From the NCBI GenBank assembly GCA_905234865.1, contig CAJOJE010000017.1, forward strand, positions 1 to 55,784: a stretch of 55,784 nt of DNA. The letters run 5' to 3'. The notes under the pieces are model-generated. The model was not told where the DNA came from. It searched no databases and was given only the letters and a program-made list of their open reading frames with translations. This stretch comes from Candidatus Gastranaerophilales bacterium. Its GTDB lineage: Bacteria > Cyanobacteriota > Vampirovibrionia > Gastranaerophilales > Gastranaerophilaceae. Position numbers and translations under genes: made by a program. Positions 41,421-52,099 of the stretch are shown piece by piece (the stretch's first letter is position 1; every line of letters begins with the position of its first letter).

Positions 41421-43871
41421 TTAATTTTCACTTACTTTTTTTGAAATTTTAATTTTATCATCTTCCATACTCATAATAAGAGTATCTTTTGGTTTGTAGT
41501 TTCCGGTTAAAATTTCTTCAGCAAGAACGTCTTCGATTTTCTTTTGAATGACACGTCTTAACGGTCTTGCGCCGTAGGCTTCGTTGTATCCTTCTTTTGC
41601 AAGATAGTCTTTAACATCGTCGTTTACTTCAATTGTCAGCTCTCTTTCGTCAAGACGTTTGAACAAATCTTTTAACATTAAGTCTACGATTTGCCTGATT
41701 TCTTCTTTTGAAAGATGCGCAAATACTATGATATCGTCAATCCTATTTAAAAATTCGGGACGGAAGGCTTTTTTCAATTCTTCCATAACGGTATCTTTTA
41801 ATTTTTCGTATTTATCTTTTTTGTCATCGTTTGAAACCGAAAAGCCCAACTTTTGAGTTGACGTAATCATTGAAGCACCGACGTTTGATGTCATAATGAT
41901 AATCGTATTTTTAAACGATACAACCCTGCCTTTTGAATCCGTCAGACGTCCGTCATCAAGTATTTGGAGCATTATGTTAAATACATCGGGATGTGCTTTT
42001 TCAATTTCATCAAAAAGAACGACCGAGTACGGTTTTTTTCTGATAACTTCGGTCATATGCCCGCCGTCATCGTATCCGACATAACCGGGGGGCGAACCGA
42101 TTAATTTTGCGGTTGAATGTTTTTCCATAAATTCTGACATATCAACCCTTACAATATTATCTTCGGAACCGAATACGGCTTCCGCAAGAGCTTTTGCAAG
42201 TTCTGTTTTGCCGACACCCGTGGGACCGGAGAAAATAAAACTGCCGATTGGTCTGTTCGGGCTCTTTAGCCCTACTCTTGCACGTCTGATTGATTTTGCA
42301 AGAGCGACAACCGCTTCATTTTGCCCTATAACTCTGTTATGGAGAGTTTCTTCAAGTTTTAAGAGTCTTTCGGATTCACCTTCGGTAATTTTTGTAACGG
42401 GAACTCCTGTGATGGTTGAAATAACCTGAGCGACTTCTTCAACTCCAACAGTGGGTTTGTTGTTTTCTTGTGTACTTCTCCAGGAATCTTGGAGCTCTCT
42501 GATTTTGTCCTTAATTTGGACTTCAACGTTTCTGAGATTAGATGCTGTTTCAAATTCTTGACTCCTTATAGCGTCCTCTTTTTGTTTTATCGTTGCTTTT
42601 AATTCCTTTTCAAGTTCTTTCCCTTCGGGCGGAAGATTGGAAACGTTAAGCCTTACCCTTGAAGCTGCTTCATCAATTATGTCAATTGCTTTATCGGGAA
42701 GAAATCTTTCCGTTATATATTTATTTGATAATTCCGTTGCGGCAATAATCGCTTCATCGGAAATTTTCAGTTTATGGTGTTCTTCATATTTGCTTCTAAG
42801 ACCCATAATTATTTCAATTGTTTCTTCAACGGAAGGTTGTTCAACCAATACCATTTGAAAACGTCGCTCAAGAGCCGAATCTTTTTCTATGTGTTTTCTG
42901 TATTCGTCAAGCGTTGTAGCGCCTATGACCTGAATTTCGCCTCTTGAAAGGGCGGGTTTTAATATGTTTGCGGCATCAATTGCGCCCTCTGCGGCGCCTG
43001 CGCCTATAAGAGTATGCATTTCATCAATAACAAGAATGATATTTCCTGCTTGTCTGATTTCATCCATTATTTTTTTAAGACGTTCTTCAAATTCGCCTCT
43101 GTATTTTGTTCCTGCAACCAAAAGCCCCATATCCAACTGGACGATTTTTTTGTTTTCCAATATGTCGGGAACTTCCGAGTTTACGATTTTCATGGCTAAA
43201 CCTTGAGCAATTGCCGTTTTACCTACACCGGGTTCGCCGATTAATATGGGATTATTTTTTGTTCTTCTTGCAAGAATTTGTATAACTCTTTCGATTTCTT
43301 TTTCTCTGCCAACAACCGGGTCAAGCCTTTGTTCCTGTGCGGCAAGAGTTAAATCGGTGCCAAATTCATCTAATGAAGGAGTTTTTGCTTTTGTCTGAAT
43401 GTTTCCTGCCGCAGCTGCCGTAGCCGTCGGAGTTCTTGTTTCTCCCAAAAGTTTTATGACGTTGGAGCGACACTTATTAAGGTCAACTCCTAAATTTTCA
43501 AGAACTTTTGTTCCTATTCCTTCGCCCTCCCTGATTAACCCTAAAAGCAAATGTTCCGTTCCGATATAATTGTGTCCGAGTTGTTTAGCCTCATCCCATG
43601 ATAATTCGAGAACTTTCTTCGCACGAGGAGTAAAAGGAATTTCAACCGCAACAAAGCCCGAGCCTCTGCCTATAATTTTTTCTACCTGCTCTCTGGCGTC
43701 TTTAATCGTAACCCCCATTGATTTAAGGGTTTTTGCGGCAACACCGGTTCCTTCGCCTATTAATCCCAAAAGAACCTGTTCGGTACCGACAAAATTATGT
43801 CCCAGACGCCTTGCTTCTTCTTGAGCGAGCATTATAACTTTTATGGCTTTTTCGGTAAATCTTTCAAACAT
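41421..43871 (-). CDS. clpC: ATP-dependent Clp protease ATPase subunit ClpC
   Basis: An 816-residue Hsp100 unfoldase that feeds substrates into ClpP. It has two N-terminal Clp repeats (about 1-70 and 76-145), a first AAA+ module with Walker [10 protein letters not shown] (212-220), then a UVR/middle region (about 405-475). A second AAA+ module follows with Walker [10 protein letters not shown] near 545 and a C-terminal D2-small domain. The UVR motif and overall length identify ClpC rather than ClpA or ClpB. AAGGAT precedes the ATG. A promoter lies about 50 bases upstream and a terminator follows. clpP, mcsA, mcsB and ctsR are not adjacent, so the Firmicute arrangement is absent. Confidence 0.96.
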   Translation of the reverse strand: MFERFTEKAIKVIMLAQEEARRLGHNFVGTEQVLLGLIGEGTGVAAKTLKSMGVTIKDAREQVEKIIGRGSGFVAVEIPFTPRAKKVLELSWDEAKQLGHNYIGTEHLLLGLIREGEGIGTKVLENLGVDLNKCRSNVIKLLGETRTPTATAAAAGNIQTKAKTPSLDEFGTDLTLAAQEQRLDPVVGREKEIERVIQILARRTKNNPILIGEPGVGKTAIAQGLAMKIVNSEVPDILENKKIVQLDMGLLVAGTKYRGEFEERLKKIMDEIRQAGNIILVIDEMHTLIGAGAAEGAIDAANILKPALSRGEIQVIGATTLDEYRKHIEKDSALERRFQMVLVEQPSVEETIEIIMGLRSKYEEHHKLKISDEAIIAATELSNKYITERFLPDKAIDIIDEAASRVRLNVSNLPPEGKELEKELKATIKQKEDAIRSQEFETASNLRNVEVQIKDKIRELQDSWRSTQENNKPTVGVEEVAQVISTITGVPVTKITEGESERLLKLEETLHNRVIGQNEAVVALAKSIRRARVGLKSPNRPIGSFIFSGPTGVGKTELAKALAEAVFGSEDNIVRVDMSEFMEKHSTAKLIGSPPGYVGYDDGGHMTEVIRKKPYSVVLFDEIEKAHPDVFNIMLQILDDGRLTDSKGRVVSFKNTIIIMTSNVGASMITSTQKLGFSVSNDDKKDKYEKLKDTVMEELKKAFRPEFLNRIDDIIVFAHLSKEEIRQIVDLMLKDLFKRLDERELTIEVNDDVKDYLAKEGYNEAYGARPLRRVIQKKIEDVLAEEILTGNYKPKDTLIMSMEDDKIKISKKVSEN

Positions 43872-43916
43872 GTTTTTATCCTTAAAATAAGATATGACTA
43901 ATTCTATTACAACGGA

Positions 43917-43946
43917 ATTTTAACATAAAATAAGACAAAAAAGCAA
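43917..43946 (-). promoter_or_regulatory. Probable clpC promoter
   Basis: On the minus strand TTGCTT (43946-43941) and TAAAAT (43922-43917) are 18 bases apart, about 46 bases before the clpC ATG. No CtsR- or CIRCE-type heat-shock operator was recognised nearby. Confidence 0.5.
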
Positions 43947-44015
43947 TTTTTTCGGGTAAAATTCAAATATTTTAATATACTTTAAAAAATATGTCGTGTT
44001 TCCGTTTTTTATGTT

Positions 44016-44045
44016 AAAAACCTCTTTTCAAAAAGAAAAGAGGTT
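44016..44045 (-). terminator. Terminator of rpmB
   Basis: On the minus strand an 11-bp stem (44045-44035 with 44029-44019; AACCTCTTTTC-type arms) with a 5-base loop is followed by a T-run. It lies 20 bp after the rpmB stop. Confidence 0.85.
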
Positions 44046-44065
44046 AGAAAATATTTTCTTAAAAA

Positions 44066-44260
44066 CTATACAGCTTTGGTAAAGTTCCCTTTTCTTATGC
44101 ATGATGTGCAAACTTTAGCTTTTTTTGCACTTCCGTTCGGAAGAACGATTTTAACCGATTGCAAATTGGGCATTTGTCTGTATACATTATGTTTATGTGA
44201 AAAAGAAAGTTTTGATGCTTTCTTTGATGTTTTTCCGCATATATCGCAAACTACTGACAT
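44066..44260 (-). CDS. rpmB: Ribosomal protein L28
   Basis: A 64-residue 50S subunit protein. It starts SVVCDICGKTSKKASKLSFSH and continues PNLQSVKIVLPNGSAKKAKVCTSCIRKG. This is the zinc-binding form of L28, with one CxxC near each end. The length matches the family. AAAGGA lies before the ATG, and a TTGACA-N17-TACGCT promoter precedes it in the gap after the SPOR gene, so it can be transcribed alone. A terminator follows. Confidence 0.94.
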   Translation of the reverse strand: MSVVCDICGKTSKKASKLSFSHKHNVYRQMPNLQSVKIVLPNGSAKKAKVCTSCIRKGNFTKAV

Positions 44261-44299
44261 TTTATTTGTCCTTTCAAATTAATGTTTTTAACTTATTTG

Positions 44300-44328
44300 A
44301 GCGTAAAACAAACAAAAACAATTGTCAA
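44300..44328 (-). promoter_or_regulatory. Promoter of rpmB
   Basis: On the minus strand TTGACA (44328-44323) and TACGCT (44305-44300) are 17 bases apart, about 40 bases before the rpmB ATG. A second TTGACA lies at 44349-44344, so overlapping tandem promoters are possible. Confidence 0.6.
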
Positions 44329-44355
44329 ATTTTGGTAAATTTTTGTCAATGTATC

Positions 44356-45159
44356 TTATTGCAAAATCCAAGCGTCAAACCCTTTGCTTTTATATTTTGC
44401 GGCTTGTTCCTTTGCTGTTTCGTAATTATCGTAGGAACCTACCTGTATTGAGTAATAATTATTTATTTTTTTAACAAAAGGCGAAGAATTTGAAACGCTT
44501 CCGACGTTATTTTGAATTTCTCTCGCTTCGGCTAAAGTCGAAAATCTCCCTATTAAAACTTTTGAAGAAGTTATGGGCTGTTCAAGTGCGCTTAAAGGTT
44601 TTGGTACAACCGTTTGAGTTTGTGTTTGAGATGTGCTTGCAGTAGTTCTTACGGGTAGTTTCCCTTTAAGTGCGGGTTTATCCGTTTGCGGAGTCGGCGC
44701 ATTTTGTTTAAAATCCGTTATTTTGTTTGAATTATTGGATTTTATTTCTTCAAAATTTTTCTTTGATATAATCTCGTTTTGAATTTTTGTATCTTTGGGT
44801 TTACTTATGGAAGGACCTTTTTCCTCTTGGCTTATCAAATACAATCTGTTATCCACTTCTTTATGGTTTAGGTTTTGTTCCGTTTCTTCCGTTTCTTCTT
44901 TGTTTAATTCCGTATCGTTTTGCATTTTAAACACGGGTTCGTTATTTTGTCCGAATCTTCCGTATTCGATATCTATTTTAGATGTTCTTGAACTTATGAC
45001 ATTGAAAAATACGAGAAAAAAGCTTATAAAACTTATAAAACAAACGTAGTAAATAAGTTTTCCGCTTTTTTTAATTTGAACTTTTCTTCTCTCGTTTGAC
45101 TGAGCGGGTGAAATTCCCATTTTGCTTTGTTTGTAACTGAGGTAATCAAAAGGTTCCAT
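44356..45159 (-). CDS. SPOR-domain membrane protein
   Basis: A 267-residue protein with a cytoplasmic N terminus, one membrane helix (about 34-54), a long low-complexity periplasmic linker (about 60-195, Glu/Asn/Ser then Thr/Gln-rich) and a C-terminal SPOR domain (about 198-267). The SPOR domain shows VLIGRFSTLAEAREIQNN and YYSIQVGSYDNYETAKEQA. SPOR domains bind glycan strands stripped of peptides and bring proteins such as FtsN and DedD to the division septum. Topology and domain order match those proteins, so a division role is likely, but sequence alone does not establish FtsN identity. AGAGGA precedes the ATG. It starts 7 bp after the DUF366 gene and ends the run from the HEAT-repeat gene. 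Confidence 0.88.
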   Translation of the reverse strand: MEPFDYLSYKQSKMGISPAQSNERRKVQIKKSGKLIYYVCFISFISFFLVFFNVISSRTSKIDIEYGRFGQNNEPVFKMQNDTELNKEETEETEQNLNHKEVDNRLYLISQEEKGPSISKPKDTKIQNEIISKKNFEEIKSNNSNKITDFKQNAPTPQTDKPALKGKLPVRTTASTSQTQTQTVVPKPLSALEQPITSSKVLIGRFSTLAEAREIQNNVGSVSNSSPFVKKINNYYSIQVGSYDNYETAKEQAAKYKSKGFDAWILQ

Positions 45160-45166
45160 GCCTGTT

Positions 45167-45718
45167 TTAAACTCCTCTTACTTTAACTTTTGCAAAGTCG
45201 ATATCTTCTTCCTCTAAACAAAATTTTTCCATAATTTCATTAATTATGCAATCGTATTCAATAATTCCCATATCTTTGAGGGATGAAACGGGAATGGGGG
45301 TGCCTGTCGATACAAGGTTTAATGCCGTATGAATAAGGGTTGATGTTGTTGATATTGTTGCAATCGAAACGCTTAATTTTTTATTTTCAAAAAATAAATC
45401 ATCGCCTTTTCTTTTTAAAACAATTCCTCTATCTTCAAAAACCTCTTTGATGATTGAAATAAAAAGTCTTTGCCTGAAAATTGCTTCTTTTAAATTTGTA
45501 TTAAAAGTTTCAATTATAAAATTTATCATTTTATCGCTTGAAATGGGTTCGTTATTAATAACATCTTCAATATCAACCATTTCGTTTAATTGCACGTTTA
45601 CTCTGCCGACAAACGCAACGATTGCGTCGCCTTTTATGTTGAAATTTTTGTATATCCAATGCGGGGATAATTGATTGCCCGTATATTCGATTTCTTTTTT
45701 TATAAATAATTTATTCAA
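45167..45718 (-). CDS. DUF366 family protein
   Basis: A 183-residue soluble protein of the uncharacterised DUF366 family. Its signatures are GNQLSPHWIYKNFNIKGDAIVAF (about 14-36), MVDIEDVINN, GDDLFFENKKLSVSIAT and the HTALNLVSTGTP segment. No catalytic site is known. The start is TTG at 45718 with AGAGGG about 8 bases upstream. It follows queC by 30 bp, and the pairing suggests, but does not show, a link to 7-deazaguanine metabolism. It precedes the SPOR gene by 7 bp. Confidence 0.85.
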   Translation of the reverse strand: MNKLFIKKEIEYTGNQLSPHWIYKNFNIKGDAIVAFVGRVNVQLNEMVDIEDVINNEPISSDKMINFIIETFNTNLKEAIFRQRLFISIIKEVFEDRGIVLKRKGDDLFFENKKLSVSIATISTTSTLIHTALNLVSTGTPIPVSSLKDMGIIEYDCIINEIMEKFCLEEEDIDFAKVKVRGV

Positions 45719-45748
45719 TTTTTCTACCCTCTTTTTTATAGATTTTAT

Positions 45749-46420
45749 TTAAAATATTATTTTTAGTAAATCGGAATTATTTGTATTAATCAAAGCATTT
45801 TTTAATCTTATGCACGATTCGCATTTTCCGCAATGGGTTTTTTGATTATCGCTTGAATCGTAACAACTTCTGATTAAAGAAAAATCAACCTTTCTTACTA
45901 CTCCGATTGATACTATTTCATTTTTTGTAAGATTATATAAAGGAGCATAAATTTCGGGATGAGAAAGGGTGGAAAATTTGAATAAATCCGTCCCCTTTTC
46001 GATAAAATCAATTGAATTATCGGGAAAAGTTTCCGCTTCTTCTCTGTTTAATCCCATGATTATATAATCATAGTCGAAACTTTCCGCATAACTTGCGCCT
46101 ATATTTGCGAACAGTCCGTTCCTGTTCGGCACCCATACATTTTTTGCGGAATTTTCGTCTGATTTTTCAAATTCTAAATTCAAATCTTTATTTGTTAGGG
46201 AATTATTCGTTATTTCTTTTAAAAAAGGAAGCTCGATTGTTTTATGAGGAATGTCGTATTTTAAGCATATTTTTTTGGAGGCTTCGATTTCTTCTTTTGC
46301 CGCTTTTTGACCGTAATCAAACGTAAGTGCGAGTTTTATTTCGCAAAAATCTCTTGCAAAATCAAGTGCTACAATTGAGTCTAAGCCGGATGACAAAAGA
46401 ATAACTCCTTTTTTATTCAT
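45749..46420 (-). CDS. queC: 7-cyano-7-deazaguanine (preQ0) synthase QueC
   Basis: A 223-residue adenine-nucleotide alpha-hydrolase-type enzyme that makes preQ0 from 7-carboxy-7-deazaguanine and ammonia using ATP, for queuosine in tRNA. The ATP PP-loop is ILLSSGLDSIVAL (about 7-19). Usually it is SGGLDS; here the first Gly is Ser. WVPNRNGLFANIGASYAE and IIMGLNREEAETFPDNS match the family. The C terminus carries the zinc-binding cysteines in SCYDSSDNQKTHCGKCESC. AGAGGA precedes the ATG. queD and queE are not in the window. The PP-loop change and divergence leave some chance of a related preQ0-type enzyme with a different product. Confidence 0.88.
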   Translation of the reverse strand: MNKKGVILLSSGLDSIVALDFARDFCEIKLALTFDYGQKAAKEEIEASKKICLKYDIPHKTIELPFLKEITNNSLTNKDLNLEFEKSDENSAKNVWVPNRNGLFANIGASYAESFDYDYIIMGLNREEAETFPDNSIDFIEKGTDLFKFSTLSHPEIYAPLYNLTKNEIVSIGVVRKVDFSLIRSCYDSSDNQKTHCGKCESCIRLKNALINTNNSDLLKIIF

Positions 46421-46440
46421 TTTTTCCTCTCTTTAAAATA

Positions 46441-47394
46441 TTAAACGTTATCTTCTTTTTCGGGATGTTCTTCATATTCGAGATAGATTTCATTTGCCGT
46501 ATCAATTGCAAAGTTGCTTGAAGAATCGTCTTTTAAAATTTCAAATAACGCCTCTTTTCCTTTTAAATTATACATCGCAATGACGGCATTTTTCACTACT
46601 TCATCGTCATTATCTTTTAATTTTGTTTTAATTAATTCGTATGCTTCTTCGCTATCGGTATTCATGAGGCATTCTATCGCATTAATTCTGACTTGCGCCG
46701 AATCATCGTCCAAAGCGTTTTTAAAAGCGGAGACAGCTCTTTTTGAAGTATTAAAATTCATTCTTGTAAGAGCTTCCGTTATCCTTTCTTTTAAGAAAGT
46801 GAATTTTCCGAGAAAGTTTTTCTTTGCTTCAAGAATACTTAAAAAAGGGTCAATGGCTCTCATATCGCCAATCATGCCTAAAGCTGCGGCTGCTGATTCT
46901 CTAACATAAACGGATTTTTCTTCTTCGTCTATAACAACATTAATTAAAGAATCTACGGCATTTTTATCCCCGATTTTTCCTAAGGCTTCGGCAGCTTGAA
47001 ATCTTATTTTGTAATTCCCTCTTTTATCGTTTAAACAGTACAAAAGAGCGGGTATGCATTTTGTGCTTTTATAATTTGAAACTGCTTTAATGCAGATGAT
47101 TTTAAGGTTAATTATATCGTTTGCGTTTTGTTCGGTAAAAGTTTTCGTCATTAAAAAATCAATAAGGTCGTCAATGTTTTTCGGGTGCCTGAGCTTGTCT
47201 ATTTCTTTAATCGTTTGGGCTAAAAGGGGAAAATTATTTGAGGTTGACAAAATGTACCCGTAAATTTCGCTCAGTTCGTCATCATTCGAATTGTTTCTTA
47301 TTTTTGCGAAATATTCCGCAGGGTTATTTTCTGCACCTTTTGTATCATTTTGAAGTTTGCTTAATTCGTCTTTAGACAATTTTAAAACTTCCAC
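46441..47394 (-). CDS. HEAT-repeat protein
   Basis: A 317-residue, all-helical protein with at least five HEAT/PBS-lyase-like repeats (about 100-300). Examples are IRFQAAEALGKIGDKNAVDSL, split as AAEALGKIGDKNAVDSLINV, and AAAALGMIGDMRAIDPFLSI. Such repeats bind partner proteins, or in cyanobacteria act as phycobilin lyases. No lyase context exists here. The start is GTG at 47394; no ATG keeps the N-terminal region, and no ribosome binding site is clear. It heads the minus-strand run HEAT-queC-DUF366-SPOR and is divergent from dnaG across 173 bp. The partner is unknown. Confidence 0.85.
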   Translation of the reverse strand: MEVLKLSKDELSKLQNDTKGAENNPAEYFAKIRNNSNDDELSEIYGYILSTSNNFPLLAQTIKEIDKLRHPKNIDDLIDFLMTKTFTEQNANDIINLKIICIKAVSNYKSTKCIPALLYCLNDKRGNYKIRFQAAEALGKIGDKNAVDSLINVVIDEEEKSVYVRESAAAALGMIGDMRAIDPFLSILEAKKNFLGKFTFLKERITEALTRMNFNTSKRAVSAFKNALDDDSAQVRINAIECLMNTDSEEAYELIKTKLKDNDDEVVKNAVIAMYNLKGKEALFEILKDDSSSNFAIDTANEIYLEYEEHPEKEDNV

Positions 47395-47567
47395 AATCTG
47401 TTATCGTCCATATTACCGCAAAAAAGATATTTTTACTAACTCAAAACCGTTTTCGGTTAAATTTTGTAAAATTTTTTGTGAAAAATTTGATTTTTATATA
47501 CAAAAAGGTTTTCGGTGGTGTTAAAACATATAGTGTTTGTTTGACAATGATTAAGGGTCTATAAGAT

Positions 47568-49451
47568 TTGAATACGTCCGACGGTAAGTATACAGGAGTT
47601 GTTGAAGAAATAAAAAACAGACTTGATATTGTTGATGTCATCTCTAAATTTGTCGTTTTAAAAAAGTCGGGACATAATTATATGGGGCTTTGCCCTTTTC
47701 ACAACGAAAAAACCCCTTCTTTTACGGTAACGCCGTCAAGGCAGATTTTTAAATGTTTCGGGTGCGGCGAAGGGGGAGATGTCATAAGTTTTTTAATGAA
47801 AATTAACAACCAGTCTTTTATGGAAGTCATAAAAGAGCAGGCGGTTAATTTAGGCATAGAACTTCCCGATTCTTTCGGTCAAAAATCGGATAATAAAGAA
47901 TTTAAGGAAGAAAAAGAAAGACTGAAAAACTCCGTATATGATGCTATGGAATTTTATCACAACAACCTTTTAAATAACGACGGAGCGCTTGAATATCTTG
48001 AAAAAAGAGGGGTCGGGGAAATTGCAATCGGTAAATTTTTCTTAGGTCTTGCCCCGAATTCGAATTTTGAACTCAAAAATCATTTGAGAAATTTAGGATA
48101 TACAAACGACGAACTTTATAAGGCAGGGCTTTTGTACGAGAAAAACGGCGAATATATCGACCGTTTTAAAAACAGAATCATAATCCCGATTTTCGACGTT
48201 AATTCTAAGCCGGTTGCATTTGGCGCAAGAGCAATTTTACCGAACCAAAATCCTAAATACTTAAATTCTCCCGAAAGCGTTATATATAATAAAAGCTCGA
48301 TTTTATTCGGCTTGAATACGGCAAAAGATGCTATAAGAGAGGAAGATTCCGTTATTATAATGGAAGGATATTTTGATGTTATATCGGCTCAAATTTCCGG
48401 AGTAAAAAATGCCGTAGCTTCTTGCGGAACTGCTCTCACGCCGCAGCATATAAAACTTTTGAGCAGATATACGATGTCAAGAAAAATTTATCTGGCATTT
48501 GATGCCGACGGTGCGGGCAGAAAAGCCACAAAATCCGGCGCTCTTGTCATAAAAGAAATTTTTAAGGGTTTGGGGGAAATTAAGCAAACCGATATTTCTT
48601 ATGCAAAAGAATCTGAAAATGTTTGCGAAATAAGAGTTGTCGAACAATTCGGAGGAAAAGACCCCGACGAATATATAAGAGAATTCGGAGCGGAAAGTTA
48701 CAAGGAACAGATTAAAAATGCTCCTCTATTATTGGATTACGAGCTTGATTCTCTTTTGAAAAATTGTACAAAGGACACTTCACCGCAGGAAAAAAGTATT
48801 TTAGTACAACAAATAGTGGATATTTTGAAAGAAATACAAAATCCCGTCATTTTGTCCGATTATATTAGAAAAGTTTCGTTTAGAATAAATGTAGAAGAAA
48901 CACTTTTGAAAGAACAGGTTAAATTAAAAGCAGACGAAAATTATTTTGCAACCGATTTTTCAAATGTTGTATCCTTCTCACGAAAAAATCGTCCGTCAGG
49001 CATGGAAAAAAGATATATTTCTCTTGAATCCAAAATAGTCGAATTGGGTTTAAGGGCAAATTCAAAGGAAAAAGTTATGAATTTTCTCGATAAAACGGAA
49101 AATTATATTGCGAAAGATAATCTGAATGCCTTATATATAAAAGAAATTCGGGAAATCTTAACAAATGATACAATAAATTCGGCTGATTTGGCAAAAAAAC
49201 TTTTTTCGAGGTTTTATAATGAAGCAGATACGTCCAAAAAGTTGACCGATTTGGTTTATGAGTCCGGTGAATACGAACTTATTACATCGGAAGACTATGC
49301 TTATTCGTTAGTTGAAATTTTTAACAGGTTAAAATCTCTTGAAAAGAAAATTAAAATAGAAGCACTAAAAACAAAATACAACAGTCCGGATATCAGCGAA
49401 GAAGAAAAAATTAAAGTTTCTATGCAGATTATCGAACAAGTTAAACAGTAA
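47568..49451 (+). CDS. dnaG: DNA primase DnaG
   Basis: A 627-residue primase that makes the RNA primers for DNA replication. The N-terminal zinc domain has [11 protein letters not shown] and [12 protein letters not shown] (about 41-68). The RNA-polymerase core contains [20 protein letters not shown]. The TOPRIM motifs are [14 protein letters not shown] and [14 protein letters not shown] helical C-terminal part (about 470-627) is the usual place of the helicase-binding domain. The start must be TTG at 47568, because a stop codon lies two codons upstream and no later start would keep the zinc domain. rpoD begins 2 bp after the stop, forming the primase-sigma operon without rpsU. Confidence 0.95.
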   Translation: MNTSDGKYTGVVEEIKNRLDIVDVISKFVVLKKSGHNYMGLCPFHNEKTPSFTVTPSRQIFKCFGCGEGGDVISFLMKINNQSFMEVIKEQAVNLGIELPDSFGQKSDNKEFKEEKERLKNSVYDAMEFYHNNLLNNDGALEYLEKRGVGEIAIGKFFLGLAPNSNFELKNHLRNLGYTNDELYKAGLLYEKNGEYIDRFKNRIIIPIFDVNSKPVAFGARAILPNQNPKYLNSPESVIYNKSSILFGLNTAKDAIREEDSVIIMEGYFDVISAQISGVKNAVASCGTALTPQHIKLLSRYTMSRKIYLAFDADGAGRKATKSGALVIKEIFKGLGEIKQTDISYAKESENVCEIRVVEQFGGKDPDEYIREFGAESYKEQIKNAPLLLDYELDSLLKNCTKDTSPQEKSILVQQIVDILKEIQNPVILSDYIRKVSFRINVEETLLKEQVKLKADENYFATDFSNVVSFSRKNRPSGMEKRYISLESKIVELGLRANSKEKVMNFLDKTENYIAKDNLNALYIKEIREILTNDTINSADLAKKLFSRFYNEADTSKKLTDLVYESGEYELITSEDYAYSLVEIFNRLKSLEKKIKIEALKTKYNSPDISEEEKIKVSMQIIEQVKQ

Positions 49452-49453
49452 GA

Positions 49454-50536
49454 ATGGAGAATACTCTTAATATGACCAGAAAGAAAAACCAAGATTCCGC
49501 ATTGGGAGTCATAGACAAAGCGACAGATACTCTTGAAGATACATTTTTTGAGTCTAACGCTCTCGAAACGGATAATATATCGAATATTATAAGAAACCAT
49601 GGAGTAATCGGTATTGAAGCAACTTTATCTTCATCGCTTTACGATAAATCGGAAGATGAAGAAAATGAAGACGACCTTCAAGCCCCAAAAGGAATTTCCA
49701 TTGATGATCCCGTTAGAATGTATTTAAGAGAAATCGGAAGAATTAAACTTTTAACGGCAGATGAAGAAATTGACCTTGCAAGAAAAATAGTTGCGGGCGG
49801 AAATCAAGGCGTGATTGCAAAAAGAAAACTTGTTCAGGCAAATTTAAGACTTGTTGTTTCAATTGCCAAAAAATACGTCGGCAGAGGCATGCTTTTTCTT
49901 GATTTAATTCAGGAGGGTAATTTGGGATTAATCAGAGCCGCAGAAAAATTCGATCATGAAAGAGGATATAAATTCTCGACTTATGCAACATGGTGGATTA
50001 GACAGGCAATCACAAGAGCAATAGCGGATCAGGCAAGAACAATCAGAATTCCCGTTCATATGGTTGAAACAATCAATAAACTTAAAAAAGTGACGAGAAA
50101 ATTAGCGCAAGAGCTTGCAAGAAAGCCGACCGAAGAAGAACTTTCTCTTGAAATGGGAATTTCAATCAATAAATTAAGAGAAATTATTAAAGTGGCGCAA
50201 GAACCCTTGAGCCTTGAAACACCAATCGGAAAAGAAGAAGACTCAAGGCTCGGCGATTTTATCGAAGATAAAGACGCTGATGCTCCCGTTAAAACCGTAG
50301 CTCATGAACTTTTAAGAGAAGATTTGGCGGAAGTTTTATCCGGCTTATCTCCAAGAGAACGTGACGTTTTAAGGCTCAGATTCGGTATGGATGACGGCAG
50401 ACAAAGAACACTCGAAGAAGTGGGTCAGCTTTTCGGTGTTACGAGAGAACGTATCAGACAAATCGAAGCTAAGGCTTTAAGAAAATTAAGACATCCCAAC
50501 AGAAGTAAACGCTTAAAAGAATACATCGAAGTTTAA
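49454..50536 (+). CDS. rpoD: Housekeeping RNA polymerase sigma factor (RpoD/SigA)
   Basis: A 360-residue group 1-type sigma-70. Region 1.2 reads [19 protein letters not shown] (about 77-95). Region 2 includes [19 protein letters not shown]-type residues and the -10-recognising [15 protein letters not shown]. Region 3 starts [16 protein letters not shown]. Region 4 ends [20 protein letters not shown], the -35-recognition helix. Region 1.1 is short. The linkage to dnaG is the usual sign of the principal sigma factor. It would read the TTGACA/TATAAT-type promoters seen in this window. A second ATG at 49472, with GGAG 12 bases before it, is an alternative start. A terminator follows. Confidence 0.95.
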   Translation: MENTLNMTRKKNQDSALGVIDKATDTLEDTFFESNALETDNISNIIRNHGVIGIEATLSSSLYDKSEDEENEDDLQAPKGISIDDPVRMYLREIGRIKLLTADEEIDLARKIVAGGNQGVIAKRKLVQANLRLVVSIAKKYVGRGMLFLDLIQEGNLGLIRAAEKFDHERGYKFSTYATWWIRQAITRAIADQARTIRIPVHMVETINKLKKVTRKLAQELARKPTEEELSLEMGISINKLREIIKVAQEPLSLETPIGKEEDSRLGDFIEDKDADAPVKTVAHELLREDLAEVLSGLSPRERDVLRLRFGMDDGRQRTLEEVGQLFGVTRERIRQIEAKALRKLRHPNRSKRLKEYIEV

Positions 50537-50561
50537 TTCTAAAGCTGTTTTAAAAATCATA

Positions 50562-50596
50562 AAAATACCCTCTTTTTTATAAGAGGGTATTTTATT
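50562..50596 (+). terminator. Terminator of dnaG-rpoD
   Basis: AATACCCTCTT (50564-50574) pairs with AAGAGGGTATT (50581-50591), an 11-bp stem with a 6-base loop, followed by TTATTAT. It lies 27 bases after the rpoD stop. Confidence 0.85.
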
Positions 50597-50610
50597 ATCA
50601 ACATATTCGC

Positions 50611-50636
50611 AATTTGTTAATCGAGCTTAACAAATT
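50611..50636. promoter_or_regulatory. Palindromic operator upstream of gap, Rex-like
   Basis: AATTTGTTAA (50611-50620) and TTAACAAATT (50627-50636) form a perfect 10-bp inverted repeat with a 6-base spacer, ending one base before a TTGACA -35 box. The half-sites TTGTTAA/TTAACAA equal those of the NADH-sensing repressor Rex in clostridia, but the known consensus has a 4-base spacer. Rex often controls gap and fermentation genes, so the location fits. Confidence 0.45.
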
Positions 50637-50637
50637 G

Positions 50638-50665
50638 TTGACATATTTTTTATAGATAGTATTAT
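50638..50665 (+). promoter_or_regulatory. Strong promoter P1 in the rpoD-gap gap
   Basis: TTGACA (50638-50643) and TATTAT (50660-50665) are 16 bases apart. The predicted start is near 50672, about 280 bases before gap, so the RNA has a long leader or is a separate small RNA. Confidence 0.65.
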
Positions 50666-50671
50666 ATTTGT

Positions 50672-50796
50672 AAGTTATGTCTAACAATTTAATATTTAAT
50701 TTGAATTGAGTTTAATAAACTTATTTAATTAACCTCCAATACAGTAGCAATAACTAATACATTCACGAATGCGCGCCAAATATGGCGCCCTTTTTA
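50672..50796 (+). ncRNA. Candidate small RNA or attenuated gap leader
   Basis: The RNA from promoter P1 would run about 125 bases to a GC-rich hairpin (GCGCCA 50773-50778, loop AATA, TGGCGC 50783-50788) followed by CC and five T. That is a terminator more than 150 bases before gap. CCTCC at 50733-50737 is complementary to a Shine-Dalgarno sequence, as in small RNAs that block translation. No reading frame or known RNA family was recognised. Either a regulatory small RNA or a conditionally terminated leader would explain the layout. Confidence 0.4.
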
Positions 50797-50815
50797 TTTT
50801 ATTGACTTATAATAA

Positions 50816-50828
50816 GTGTATGATACAC
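50816..50828. promoter_or_regulatory. Palindrome before gap
   Basis: GTGTATGATACAC is a perfect 6-bp inverted repeat around one central base. It lies 9 bases downstream of a TTGACT box (50802-50807) and overlaps the place of its -10 region (TACACA, 50824-50829). It could be an operator for a second gap promoter. Confidence 0.35.
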
Positions 50829-50928
50829 AATTTAATTGAATTTTTCCCTTAAAACCCTTTTAAAATCATGCTTTTAATTTAAAACAACTTGATAATTCAA
50901 TTTGTTTGTAATATAAATTTTCATGTAG

Positions 50929-51957
<1,029 letters not shown>

Positions 51958-51980
51958 TTTTAAATGTTTTAAATTTTAAG

Positions 51981-52010
51981 GGAGTATGCAATTTTGCATG
52001 CTCCTTTTTT
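51981..52010 (+). terminator. Terminator of gap
   Basis: GGAGTATGCA (51981-51990) pairs with TGCATGCTCC (51995-52004), 10 bp including one G-U, with a 4-base loop and a run of six T. Confidence 0.9.
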
Positions 52011-52031
52011 AATTTTTTATCTTTCTTTTAT

Positions 52032-52060
52032 TTGCAATCAAATTATTTTTTGATTACCAT
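52032..52060 (+). promoter_or_regulatory. Possible promoter of nifJ
   Basis: TTGCAA (52032-52037) and TACCAT (52055-52060) are 17 bases apart, about 40 bases before the ATG. An imperfect TTGATTA/TTAACAA pair with a 5-base spacer (52050-52068) overlaps it and resembles the palindrome before gap. Confidence 0.4.
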
Positions 52061-52099
52061 ATTAACAAGTAGAATAGTTATTCAAATGGAGGTTTTTAA

